Part shown: in pieces, positions 1-7,773 of the stretch
How positions within the stretch are numbered: the first letter of the stretch is position 1
Layout of the letters: each line of letters starts with the position of its first letter
DNA from: Penaeus vannamei
Lineage: Eukaryota; Arthropoda; Malacostraca; Decapoda; Penaeidae
DNA length: 10,000 nucleotides
NCBI RefSeq assembly: GCF_042767895.1
Contig: NC_091578.1
Span: 1,831,342 to 1,841,341 of the forward strand
Direction: 5' to 3'
Notes under the pieces: generated by a model
Database searches by the model: none
Told to the model about the DNA's origin: nothing
The model's input: the letters and a program-made list of their open reading frames with translations, nothing else
Made by a program: the position numbers and the translations under genes

Positions 1-420
1 CGGAAGGAGGAGGGTGAGGGAGGTGAGGGTGCAGGAGGAGGTGAAGGAGGAGGGTGAGTGAGGTGAGGGTGCAGGAGGAGCTAAAGGAGGAGGGTGAGGG
101 AGGTGAGGGTGCAGGAGGAGCTGAAGGAGGAGGGTGAGGGAGGTGAGGGTGCAGGAGGAGCTGAAGGAGGAGGGTGAGGGAGGTGAGGGTGCAGGAGGAG
201 CTGAAGGAGGAGGGTGAGGGTGCAGGAGGAGCTGAAGGAGGAGGGTGAGGGAGGTGAGGGTGCAGGAGGAGCTGAAGGAGGAGGGTGAGGGTGCAGGAGG
301 AGCTGAAGGAGGAGGGTGAGGGAGGTGAGGGTGCAGGAGGAGCTGAAGGAGGAGGGTGAGGGAGGTGAGGGTGCAGGAGGAGCTGAAGGAGGAGGGTGAG
401 GGAGGTGAGGGTGCAGGAGG

Positions 421-1200
421 AGCGGAAGGAGGAGGGTGAGGGAGGTGAGGGTGCAGGAGGAGCTGAAGGAGGAGGGTGAGGGAGGTGAGGGTGCAGGAGG
501 AGCTGAAGGAGGAGGGTGAGGGAGGTGAGGGTGCAGGAGGAGCGGAAGGAGGAGGGTGAGGGAGGTGAGGGTGCAGGAGGAGCTGAAGGAGGAGGGTGAG
601 GGAGGTGAGGGTGCAGGAGGAGCTGAAGGAGGAGGGTGAGGGAGGTGAGGGTGCAGGAGGAGCGGAAGGAGGAGGGTGAGGGAGGTGAGGGTGCAGGAGG
701 AGCTGAAGGAGGAGGTTGAGGGAGGTGAGGGTGCAGGAGGAGCTGAAGGAGGAGGGTGAGGGAGGTGAGGGTGCAGGAGGAGCGGAAGGAGGAGGGTGAG
801 GGAGGTGAGGGTGCAGGAGGAGCTGAAGGAGGAGGGTGAGGGAGGTGAGGGTGCAGGAGGAGCGGAAGGAGGAGGGTGAGGGAGGTGAGGGTGCAGGAGG
901 AGCTGAAGGAGGAGGGTGAGGGAGGTGAGGGTGCAGGAGGAGCGGAAGGAGGAGGGTGAGGGAGGTGAGGGTGCAGGAGGAGCTGAAGGAGGAGGGTGAG
1001 GGAGGTGAGGGTGCAGGAGGAGCTGAAGGAGGAGGGTGAGGGAGGAGAGGGTGCAGGAGGAGCGGAAGGAGGAGGGTGAGGGAGGTGAGGGTGCAGGAGG
1101 AGCTGAAGGAGGAGGGTGAGGGAGGTGAGGGTGCAGGAGGAGCGGAAGGAGGAGAGTGAGGGAGGTGAGGGTGCAGGAGGAGCTGAAGGAGGAGGGTGAG
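421..1200. repeat. Higher-order repeat inside array 1 (B-A-A and B-A blocks)
   Basis: Reading the diagnostic spot every 40 bases from 421 gives B at 421, 541, 661, 781, 861, 941, 1061 and 1141, with A at the positions between. This is three consecutive 120-bp B-A-A blocks (421-780), then B-A, B-A, B-A-A, B-A, B-A. Units have therefore been copied in groups of two or three rather than singly. Unit length here is an unbroken 40 bp, with rare point changes such as ggaggttgag near 711 and ggaggagagg near 1041. Confidence 0.85.
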
Positions 1201-2460
1201 GGAGGTGGGGGTGCAGGAGGAGGGTGAGGGAGGTGAGGGTGCAGGAGGAGGGTGAGGCAGGTGAGGGTGCAGGAGGAGCGGAACCAGGAGGGTGAGGGAG
1301 GTGAGGGTGCAGGAGGAGCTGAAGGAGGAGGGTGAGGGAGGTGAAGGTGCAGGAGGAGCGGAAGGAGGAGGGTGAGGGAGGTGAGGGTGCAGGAGGAGCG
1401 GAAGGAGGAGGGTGAGGGAGGTGAGGGTGCAGGAGGAGCTGAAGGAGGGGGGTGAGGGAGGTGAGGGTGCAGGAGGAGGGAGAGGGAGATGAGGGTGCAG
1501 GAGGAGTTGAAGGAGGAGGGTGAGGGAGGTGAGGGTGCAGTAGGAGCTGAAGGAGGAGGGTGAGGGAGGTGCAGGTGCAGGAGGAGCGGAAGGAGGAGGG
1601 TGAGGGTGCAGGAGGAGCGGAAGGAGGAGGGTGAGGGTGCAGGAGGAGCGGAAGGGAGGAGGGTGCAGGAGGAGCGGAAGGAGGAGGGTGAGGGGAGGTG
1701 AGGGTGCAGGAGGAGCTGAAGGAGGAGGGTGAGGGAGGTGAGGGTGCAGGAGGAGCGGAAGGAGGAGGGTGAGGGTGCAGGAGGAGCGGAAGTAGGAGGG
1801 TGAGGCTGCAGGAGGAGCTGAAGGAGGAGGGTGAGGGTGCAGGAGCAGCGGAAGGAGGAGGGTGAGAGAGGTGAGGGTGCAGGAGGAGCGGAAGGAGGAG
1901 GGTGAGGGAGGTGAGGATGCAGGAGGAGCGGAAGGAGGAGGGTGAGGGTGCAGGAGGAGCGGAAGGAGGAGGGTGAGGGTGCAGGAGGAGCTAAAGGAGG
2001 AGGGTGAGGGTGCAGGAGGAGCTGAAGGAGGAGGGTGAGGGAGGTGAGGGTGCAGGAGGAGGGTGAGGGAGGTGAGGGTGCAGGAGGAGCTGAAGGAGGA
2101 GGGTGAGGGAGGTGAGGGTGCAGGAGGAGCTGAAGGAGGAGGGTGAGGGTGCAGGAGGAGCTGAAGGAGGAGGGTGAGGGAGGTGAGGGTGCAGGAGGAG
2201 CGGAAGGAGGAGGGTGAGGGAGGTGAGGATGCAGGAGGAGCGGAAGGAGGAGGGTGAGGGTGCAGGAGGAGCTGAAGGAGGAGGGTGAGGGAGGTGAGGG
2301 TGCAGGAGGAGCGGAAGGAGGAGGGTGAGGGAGGTGAGGGTGCAGGAGGAGCTGAAGGAGGAGGGTGAGGGAGGTGAGGGTGCAAGAGGAGCGGAAGGAG
2401 GAGGGTGAGGGAGGTGAGGGTGCAGGAGGAGCTGAAGGAGGAGAGTGAGGGAGGTGAGGG
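1201..2460. repeat. Irregular part of array 1 with mixed 40-, 31- and 28-bp units
   Basis: Here the strict 40-bp register breaks down. Short 31-bp units are frequent, for instance around 1600-1640, 1770-1860 and 1930-2020. Units lacking the gctgaagg block occur at about 1210-1250 and 2050-2070. Isolated changes include gcggaaccag near 1278, a shifted ggaagggagg near 1650, and gaggatgcag near 1914 and 2226. The repeated gaggatgcag variant followed by gcggaagg (near 1914-1930 and 2226-2240) suggests that a segment of roughly 310 bp was duplicated. Confidence 0.7.
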
Positions 2461-2470
2461 TGCAGGAGGA

Positions 2471-3240
2471 GGGTGAGGGTGCAGGAGGAGCTGAAGGAGG
2501 AGGGTGAGGGAGGTGAGGGTGCAGGAGGAGCCGAAGGAGGAGGGTGAGGGAGGTGAGGGTGCAGGAGGAGCTGAAGGAGGAGGGTGAGGGTGCAGGAGGA
2601 GCGGAAGGAGGAGGGTGAGGGAGGTGAGGGTGCAGGAGGAGCTGAAGAAGGAGGGTGAGGGAGGTGAGGGTGCAGGAGGAGCTGAAGGAGGAGGGTGAGG
2701 GAGGTGAGGGTGCAGGAGGAGCTGAAGGAGGAGGGTGAGGGAGGTGAGGGTGCAGGAGGAGGGTGAGGGTGCAGGAGGAGCTGAAGGAGGAGGGTGAGGG
2801 AGGTGAGGGTGCAGGAGGAGCTGAAGGAGGAGGGTGAGGGTGCAGGAGGAGCGGAAGGAGGAGGGTGAGGGAGGTGAGGGTGCAGGAGGAGCGGAAGGAG
2901 GAGGGTGAGGGAGGTGAGGGTGCAGGAGGAGCTGAAGAAGGAGGGTGAGGGAGGTGAGGGTGCAGGAGGAGCTGAAGGAGGAGGGTGAGGGAGGTGAGGG
3001 TGCAGGAGGAGCTGAAGGAGGAGGGTGAGGGTGCAGGAGGAGCTGAAGGAGGAGGGTGAGGGTGCAGGAGGAGCCGAAGGAGGAGGGTGAGGGAGGTGAG
3101 GGTGCAGGAGGAGCTGAAGGAGGAGGGTGAGGGTGCAGGAGGAGCGGAAGGAGGAGGGTGAGGGAGGTGAGGGTGCAGGAGGAGCGGAAGGAGGAGGGTG
3201 AGGGAGGTGAGGGTGCAGGAGGAGCTGAAGAAGGAGGGTG
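2471..3240. repeat. About 290-bp higher-order blocks in array 1
   Basis: A rare variant, gctgaagaag, occurs at 2641, 2931 and 3224, spaced 290 and 293 bp. Each copy is preceded within about 150 bp by a run of short units and gcgg units, and followed by two normal type A units. A second rare variant, gccgaagg, occurs at 2530 and 3073. The unit lengths from 2641 are 40, 40, 59, 40, 31, 40, 40. From 2931 they are 40, 40, 31, 31, 40, 31, 40, 40. The three blocks are clearly related but have since diverged by loss and gain of short units. Confidence 0.8.
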
Positions 3241-3600
3241 AGGGAGGTGAGGGTGCAGGAGGAGCTGAAGGAGGAGGGTGAGGGAGGTGAGGGTGCAGGA
3301 GGAGCTGAAGGAGGAGGGTGAGGGAGGTGAGGGTGCAGGAGGAGCTGAAGGAGGAGGGTGAGGGTGCAGGAGGAGCGGAAGGAGGAGGGTGAGGGAGGTG
3401 AGGGTGCAGGAGGAGCTGAAGGAGGAGGGTGAGGGAGGTGAGGGTGCAGGAGGAGCTGAAGGAGGAGGGTGAGGGAGGTGAGGGTGCAGCAGGAGCGGGA
3501 GGAGGAGGGTGAGGGAGGTGAGGGTGGAGGAGGAGCTGAAGGAGGAGGGTGAGGGAGGTGAGGGTGCAGGAGGAGCTGAAGGAGGAGGGTGAGGGAGGTG

Positions 3601-4220
3601 AGGGTGCAGGAGGAGCTGAAGGAGGAGGGTGAGGGAGGTGAGGGTGCAGGAGGAGGGTGAGGGTGCAGGAGGAGCAGAAGGAGGAGGGTGAGGGAGGTGA
3701 GGGGTGCAGGAGGAGCTGAAGGAGGAGGGTGAGGGAGGTGAGGGTGCAGGAGGAGCTGAAGGAGGAGGGTGAGGGAGGTGAGGGTGCAGGAGGAGCGGAA
3801 GGAGGAGGGTGAGGGAGGTGAGGGTGCAGGAGGAGCGGAAGGAGGAGGGTGAGGGAGGTGAGGGTGCAGGAGGAGCTGAAGGAGGAGGGTGAGGGAGGTG
3901 AGGGTGCAGGAGGAGCTGAAGGAGGAGGGTGAGGGAGGTGAGGGTGCAGGAGGAGGGTGAGGGTGCAGGAGGAGCGGAAGGAGGAGGGTGGGGGAGGTGA
4001 GGGTGCAGGAGGAGCTGAAGGAGGAGGGTGAGGGAGGTGAGGGTGCAGGAGGAGCGGAAGGAGGAGGGTGAGGGAGGTGAGGGTGCAGGAGGAGCTGAAG
4101 GAGGAGGGTGAGGGAGGTGAGGGTGCAGGAGGAGCTGAAGGAGGAGGGTGAGGGAGGTGAGGGTGCAGGAGGAGGGTGAGGGTGCAGGAGGAGCAGATGG
4201 GGGAGAGAGGAGGGTGGGGG
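3601..4220. repeat. 300-bp duplicated segment in array 1 with a third, mutated copy
   Basis: The 60 bases at 3601-3660 recur exactly at 3901-3960. Both lead into a 19-bp short unit (gggtgagggtgcaggagga) followed by gcagaag or gcggaag. The same junction recurs at about 4171, 219 bp further on, where the next unit is damaged: gcagatgg followed by ggagagagg. The spacing shows block duplication of seven to eight units. Confidence 0.75.
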
Positions 4221-4860
4221 AGGTGAGGGTGCAGGAGGAGCTGAAGGAGGAGGGTGAGGGAGGTGAGGGTGCAGGAGGAGCGGAAGGAGGAGGGTGAGGG
4301 AGGTGAGGGTGCAGGAGGAGCTGAAGGAGGAGGGTGAGGGAGGTGAGGGTGCAGGAGGAGCGGAAGGAGGAGGGTGAGGGAGGTGAGGGTGCAGGAGGAG
4401 CTGAAGGAGGAGGGTGAGGGAGGTGAGGGTGCAGGAGGAGCTGAAGGAGGAGGGTGAGGGAGGTGAGGGTGCAGGAGGAGCTGAAGGAGGAGGGTGAGGG
4501 TGCAGGAGGAGCGGAAGGAGGAGGGTGAGGGAGGTGAGGGTGCAGGAGGAGCTGAAGGAGGAGGGTGAGGGTGCAGGAGGAGCGGAAGGAGGAGGGTGAG
4601 GGAGGTGAGGGTGCAGGAGGAGCTGAAGGAGGAGGGTGAGGGAGGTGAGGGTGCAGGAGGAGCTGAAGGAGGAGGGTGAGGGTGCAGGAGGAGCGGAAGG
4701 AGGAGGGTGAGGGAGGTGAGGGTGCAGGAGGAGCTGAAGGAGGAGGGTGAGGGAGGTGAGGGTGCAGGAGGAGCGGAAGGAGGAGGGTGAGGGAGGTGAG
4801 GGTGCAGGAGGAGCTGAAGGAGGAGGGTGAGGGAGGTGAGGGTGCAGGAGGAGCTGAAGG

Positions 4861-5360
4861 AGCTGAAGGAGGAGGGTGAGGGAGGTGAGGGTGCAGGAGG
4901 AGGGTGAGGGAGGTGAGGGTGCAGGAGGAGCGGAACGAGGAGGGTGAGGGAGGTGAGGGTGCAGGAGGAGGGTGAGGGAGGTGAGGGTGCAGGAGGAGCG
5001 GAAGGAGCTGAAGGAGGAGGGTGAGGGAGGTGAGGCTGCAGGAGGAGGGTGAGGGAGGTGAGGGTGCAGGAGGAGCGGAACGAGGACGGTGAGGCAGGGG
5101 AGGGGGCAGGAGGAGGGTGAGGGAGGGGAGGGCGCAGGAGGGGCGGAACGAGGAGGGTGAGGGAGGTGAGGGTGCAGGAGGAGCGGAACGAGGAGGGTGA
5201 GGGAGGTGAGGGTGCAGGAGGAGCGGAACGAGGAGGCTGAGGGAGGTGAGGGAGCAGGGGGAGGGTGAGGGAGGTGAGGGCGCAGGAGGAGCGGAACGAG
5301 GAGGGTGAGGGAGGTGAGGGTGCAGGAGGAGGGTGAGGGAGGTCAGGGGGCTGGAGGAGC
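4861..5360. repeat. Diverged patch of array 1 and emergence of the type C unit
   Basis: Units here are the most heterogeneous in the array. Examples are a local ctgaaggag duplication at about 4854-4870, another gcggaaggagctgaagg junction at about 4998, and G-enriched versions such as gaggcagggg, agggggcagg and gagggaggggagg at 5091-5132. The type C variant gcggaacg first appears near 4930 and alternates with 28-bp short units before taking over at 5361. The patch looks like an older edge of the array that the adjacent perfect block has not overwritten. Confidence 0.75.
5115..5132 (+). other. Canonical G-quadruplex motif
   Basis: The + strand reads GGGTGAGGGAGGGGAGGG: four G-runs of three or more bases with loops of 3, 1 and 1. 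This meets the usual G3-loop1-7 definition. Ordinary 40-bp units have only three GGG runs close together, the fourth being about 22 bases away, so this motif arose from local substitutions. A second canonical motif lies at 5257-5280 (runs of 5, 3, 3 and 3 G; loops 1, 3 and 6). Confidence 0.7.
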
Positions 5361-5920
5361 GGAACGAGGAGGGTGAGGGAGGTGAGGGTGCAGGAGGAGC
5401 GGAACGAGGAGGGTGAGGGAGGTGAGGGTGCAGGAGGAGCGGAACGAGGAGGGTGAGGGAGGTGAGGGTGCAGGAGGAGCGGAACGAGGAGGGTGAGGGA
5501 GGTGAGGGTGCAGGAGGAGCGGAACGAGGAGGGTGAGGGAGGTGAGGGTGCAGGAGGAGCGGAACGAGGAGGGTGAGGGAGGTGAGGGTGCAGGAGGAGC
5601 GGAACGAGGAGGGTGAGGGAGGTGAGGGTGCAGGAGGAGCGGAACGAGGAGGGTGAGGGAGGTGAGGGTGCAGGAGGAGCGGAACGAGGAGGGTGAGGGA
5701 GGTGAGGGTGCAGGAGGAGCGGAACGAGGAGGGTGAGGGAGGTGAGGGTGCAGGAGGAGCGGAACGAGGAGGGTGAGGGAGGTGAGGGTGCAGGAGGAGC
5801 GGAACGAGGAGGGTGAGGGAGGTGAGGGTGCAGGAGGAGCGGAACGAGGAGGGTGAGGGAGGTGAGGGTGCAGGAGGAGCGGAACGAGGAGGGTGAGGGA
5901 GGTGAGGGTGCAGGAGGAGC
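5361..5920. repeat. Fourteen perfectly identical 40-bp type C units
   Basis: From 5361 the unit starting ggaacgagga and ending caggaggagc repeats 14 times with no mismatch across 560 bp. The next unit (5921) reverts to ggaaggagga, and 5961 and 6001 are types A and B. Such identity contrasts with the mixed units upstream and indicates very recent expansion from one unit, or a block filled by a sequencing assembler. Confidence 0.93.
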
Positions 5921-6058
5921 GGAAGGAGGAGGGTGAGGGAGGTGAGGGTGCAGGAGGAGCTGAAGGAGGAGGGTGAGGGAGGTGAGGGTGCAGGAGGAGC
6001 GGAAGGAGGAGGGTGAGGGAGGTGAGGGTGCAGGAGGAGCGGAAGGAGGAGGGTGAGA

Positions 6059-6070
6059 GGGGGGGGGGGG
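6059..6070 (+). repeat. G12 homopolymer at the end of array 1
   Basis: The last array 1 unit breaks off as gggtgagagg and runs into 12 consecutive G before the sequence changes abruptly to TTGTGTGTAA. Together with the GGG at 6051-6053 it can form a G-quadruplex. Homopolymer length at such a site is often unreliable in assemblies. Confidence 0.85.
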
Positions 6071-6163
6071 TTGTGTGTAAAAATCCCATTGATGTCAAAA
6101 CAACAATGTCACTTAATTCCGTCACACAAGCAAAATACAAACTGATAGCACTATTCGTTTTAT
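6071..6163. other. Unique AT-rich spacer between arrays 1 and 2
   Basis: About 90 bp with no resemblance to any of the three arrays, containing gatgtcaaaacaacaatgtc and aattccgtcacacaagc. No coding frame with recognisable homology, RNA gene or promoter is visible. With the exon, it is one of only two stretches of evidently non-repetitive DNA in the window, so it could serve as an anchor for mapping. Confidence 0.6.
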
Positions 6164-6680
6164 TTTTTAATATTAAAAAAAAATCTTTCGTTTGTAGGCA
6201 AATTTTTTATCAAATTTTGTTTCTTTTTAATCGACCTTTTCTTTTTATTTTTTTCGTTTATTGGCAAAGTTGAAATCTTTTTAATCGACCTTTTCTTTTT
6301 ATTTTTATTTTTTCGTTTATAAGCAAAGATTCAATATCTTTTAATCGACCTTTTTATTTTTATTTTTTTCGTTTATAAGCAAAGATTAAATCTTTTTAAT
6401 CGACCTTTTCTTTTTATGTTTTTTTCGTTGATTGGCAAAGTTTAGTTTTCTTTAATCGACCTTTTATTTTTATTTTTTTCGTTTATAAGCAAAGTTGAAA
6501 TCTTTTTAATCGACCTTTTCTTTTTATTTTTTTTCGTTTATAAGCAAAGATTAAATCTTTTTAATCGACCTTTTCTTTTTATTTTTTTGTTTCGTTTATA
6601 AGCAAAGTTGAAATCTTTTTAATCGACCTTTTTCTTTTTCCTTTTTCATTTTTTGTCGTGTACGTTCAAAGTTTAAACCA
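6164..6680. repeat. Array 2: T-rich tandem repeat, eight units of 54-60 bp
   Basis: The landmark TTTAATCGACC(T)n recurs with TCGACC at 6231, 6285, 6345, 6400, 6456, 6510, 6565 and 6623, giving spacings of 54, 60, 55, 56, 54, 55 and 58. Each unit continues ttttctttttatttttttcg, then tttataagcaaagattaaa or the alternative tttattggcaaagttgaaa, then tctttttaatcgacc. The first unit is degenerate (6164-6230, with tcgtttgtaggcaaat). A decayed final unit (tcgtgtacgttcaaagttta, 6656-6675) runs into the splice acceptor tract. The array therefore forms the 3' end of the upstream intron. The TATAAG inside it is part of the repeat and is not evidence for a promoter. Confidence 0.93.
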
Positions 6681-6718
6681 ATTTTTTTTCTTTTTTCTTT
6701 TTCTTTCTCCTACTTCAG
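6681..6718 (+). promoter_or_regulatory. 3' splice site with polypyrimidine tract
   Basis: A near-pure pyrimidine run (about 6682-6710) leads to CTACTTCAG, ending at 6718. The open frame begins to match the cytochrome b5 family immediately after this AG, and the reading frame implies a phase 1 intron: the first base of a codon lies in the upstream exon and GC opens this exon. If the missing base is G, the split codon is Gly, fitting the second Gly of the HPGG heme motif just upstream. Confidence 0.85.
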
Positions 6719-6897
6719 GCAAAGTTTGGATCGAAACTACCCGAGGTACAGACATCACAGAGGCCTTCGAGAGCGCTCACTTCCGGCCACACGCGGAAGC
6801 TTTATTACCGAAGTACTTTGTTAAGCGTGCGGAAGGTCCCAGAAATTCTCCTTATACGTTCCATGAAGACGGATTTTACAGAACGTTCAAGAGGAAG
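6719..6897 (+). CDS. Cyt-b5-r: Internal exon of cytochrome b5-related protein (partial gene)
   Basis: This 179-bp exon encodes 59 whole codons after a split Gly codon. The protein runs from KVWIETTRGTDITEAFESAH through AEALLPKYFVKR and PRNSPYTFHEDGFYRTFKRK. The block W-I-x-x-T-R-G-T-D-I-T-E-A-F-E-S-x-H is the b5 segment that follows the HPGG motif. His20 of this exon is in the position of the second axial heme ligand. AEALLPKYFV is the end of the b5 fold. The PRNSPYTFHEDGFYRTFKRK segment is characteristic of cytochrome b5-related proteins, in which the b5 domain is fused to a membrane fatty-acid desaturase domain; b5 would pass electrons to the di-iron centre at the ER membrane. That fusion is family knowledge, as no desaturase His boxes are in the window. 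The exon has no stop, is not frameshifted and has ordinary codon use, so it looks functional. The HPGG exon must lie upstream of base 1 if the gene is intact. A solitary pseudogenised exon cannot be excluded. Confidence 0.85.
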
Positions 6898-6903
6898 GTA
6901 GAG
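6898..6903 (+). promoter_or_regulatory. 5' splice site of the exon
   Basis: AAG|GTAGAG follows the last codon of recognisable homology and gives a phase 0 intron. A second possible donor, GAG|GTGGAG at 6904, would add Val-Glu. Beyond it the frame enters the array 3 repeat and translates to low-complexity Phe/Leu-rich sequence, so the exon should end here. Confidence 0.75.
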
Positions 6904-7081
6904 GTGGAGTGTGTTCTTTTATGGAGAATCTTCAATTTTGTTTTTGTTTTTTTTTTTCTTTTGTTTAGAGGTGGAATGTGTTCTTTTATGCAGCAATCGT
7001 CAATTTAGTTTTATTTTTATTTTTTCGTCTTTTGTTTAGAGGTGGAGTGTGTTCTTTTATGCAGCATCAATTTAGTTTTTT

Positions 7082-7144
7082 TTCTTCTTCTTCGTCTTCT
7101 TCTTTTGTTTTATTTTGATATTATTTGGTTTCCCCTTCAGGAAT
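7082..7144 (+). repeat. Variant array 3 unit with an extra acceptor-like block, copy 1
   Basis: Instead of the usual TTTAGAGGTG junction, this unit has about 30 extra bases (7111-7140), tattttgatattatttggtt then tccccttcag, directly before GAATGTGTTC. The block ends in a strong acceptor-like CCCCTTCAG|G, better than the TTTAG of normal units. It may be an older form of the unit or a true intron end. No conserved coding sequence follows it. Confidence 0.75.
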
Positions 7145-7708
7145 GTGTTCTTTTATGCAGCAATCGTCAATTTTGTTTTTTTTCTTCTTTTGTTTAGAGG
7201 TGGAATGTGTTCTTTTATGCAGCAATCTTCAATTTTGTTTTTTTTTCGTCTTTTGTTTAGAGGTGGAATGTGTTCTTTTATGCAGCAATCTTCAATTTTG
7301 TTTTTTTTCTTCTTTTGTTTAGAGGTGGAATGTGTTCTTTTATACAGCAAAATTCAATTTTGTTTGTTTTTTTTTCTTCTTTTGTTTAGAGGTGGAATGT
7401 GTTCTTTTATGCAGCAATCTTCAATTTAGTTTTTTTTTTTTTTTTCGTCTTTTGTTTAGAGGTGGAATGTGTTCTTTTATGCAGCAATCTTCAATTTTGT
7501 TTGTTTTTTTTTCGTCTTTTGTTTAGAGGTGGAATGTGTTCTTTTATGCAGCAATCTTCAATTTTGTTTGTTTTTTTTCTTCTTTTGTTTAGAGGTGGAA
7601 TGTGTTCTTTTATGCAGCAATCTTCAATTTTGTTTGTTTGTTTTTCTTCTTTTGTTTAGAGGTGGAATGTGTTCTTTTATGCAGCAATCTTCAATTTTGT
7701 TTTTGTTT

Positions 7709-7773
7709 TTCTTCTTCTTCGTCTTCTTCTTCTTTTGTTTATTTTGGTATTATTTGGTTTCCCTTTCAGGAAT
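7709..7773 (+). repeat. Variant array 3 unit with an extra acceptor-like block, copy 2
   Basis: This is nearly the same block as that ending at 7140: attttggtattatttggttt then ccctttcag ending at 7769, followed by GAATGTGTTC. The CAG ends of the two copies are 629 bp apart. The flanking cttcttcgtcttcttctttt is also shared, so they are probably copies of one event spread by duplication of a block of about nine units. Confidence 0.75.

Larger units (their letters stand above)
1..6058. repeat. Array 1: G-rich 40-bp minisatellite, roughly 155 units
   Basis: A tandem array continues from before the window start. The main unit is 40 bp. It begins gctgaaggag, passes through gagggtgagg and gaggtgaggg, and ends tgcaggagga. 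The consensus holds 24 G, 10 A, 4 T and 2 C, so the + strand is extremely G-rich and 85% purine. Units differ at one diagnostic spot: gctgaagg (type A), gcggaagg (type B) and gcggaacg (type C, about 4930-5920). A common short unit is 31 bp and lacks the 9 bases of the gaggtgagg block. Other short forms drop the 12 bases around gctgaagg (28 bp) or both blocks (19 bp). The count of about 155 units is an estimate from span divided by mean length. There is no coding potential beyond periodic open frames. It probably lies in an intron of the gene whose exon is at 6719-6897, but that rests only on position and strand. Confidence 0.97.

Noticed and set aside
1..6058. Similarity to the human minisatellite core or recombination hotspot motifs
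   Set aside because: GGTGCAGGAGG loosely resembles the known G-rich minisatellite core, but the match is short and expected in any G-rich repeat.
5343..6140. 265-residue open frame on the minus strand with Pro/Ser/Leu-rich 40-residue repeats
   Set aside because: Three 40-bp units make 120 bp, so the frame repeats every 40 residues and stays open only because type C units lack stops on that strand. It coincides with the homogenised block, has no recognisable domain and begins in the unique spacer by chance.
6013..6273. 86-residue + strand open frame across the array 1/array 2 junction
   Set aside because: It joins repeat, spacer and T-rich repeat with no homology. The Phe-rich tail is poly-T read in frame.
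6250..6610. TATAAG boxes as promoters
   Set aside because: They recur in most array 2 units as part of the repeat and lie directly upstream of an internal exon, with no initiator or first exon.
6898..7008. Extension of the exon past the donor, adding VEVECVLL and a Phe-rich tail
   Set aside because: Homology ends at KRK, a GT donor sits at that point, and the extension is the first repeat unit of array 3.
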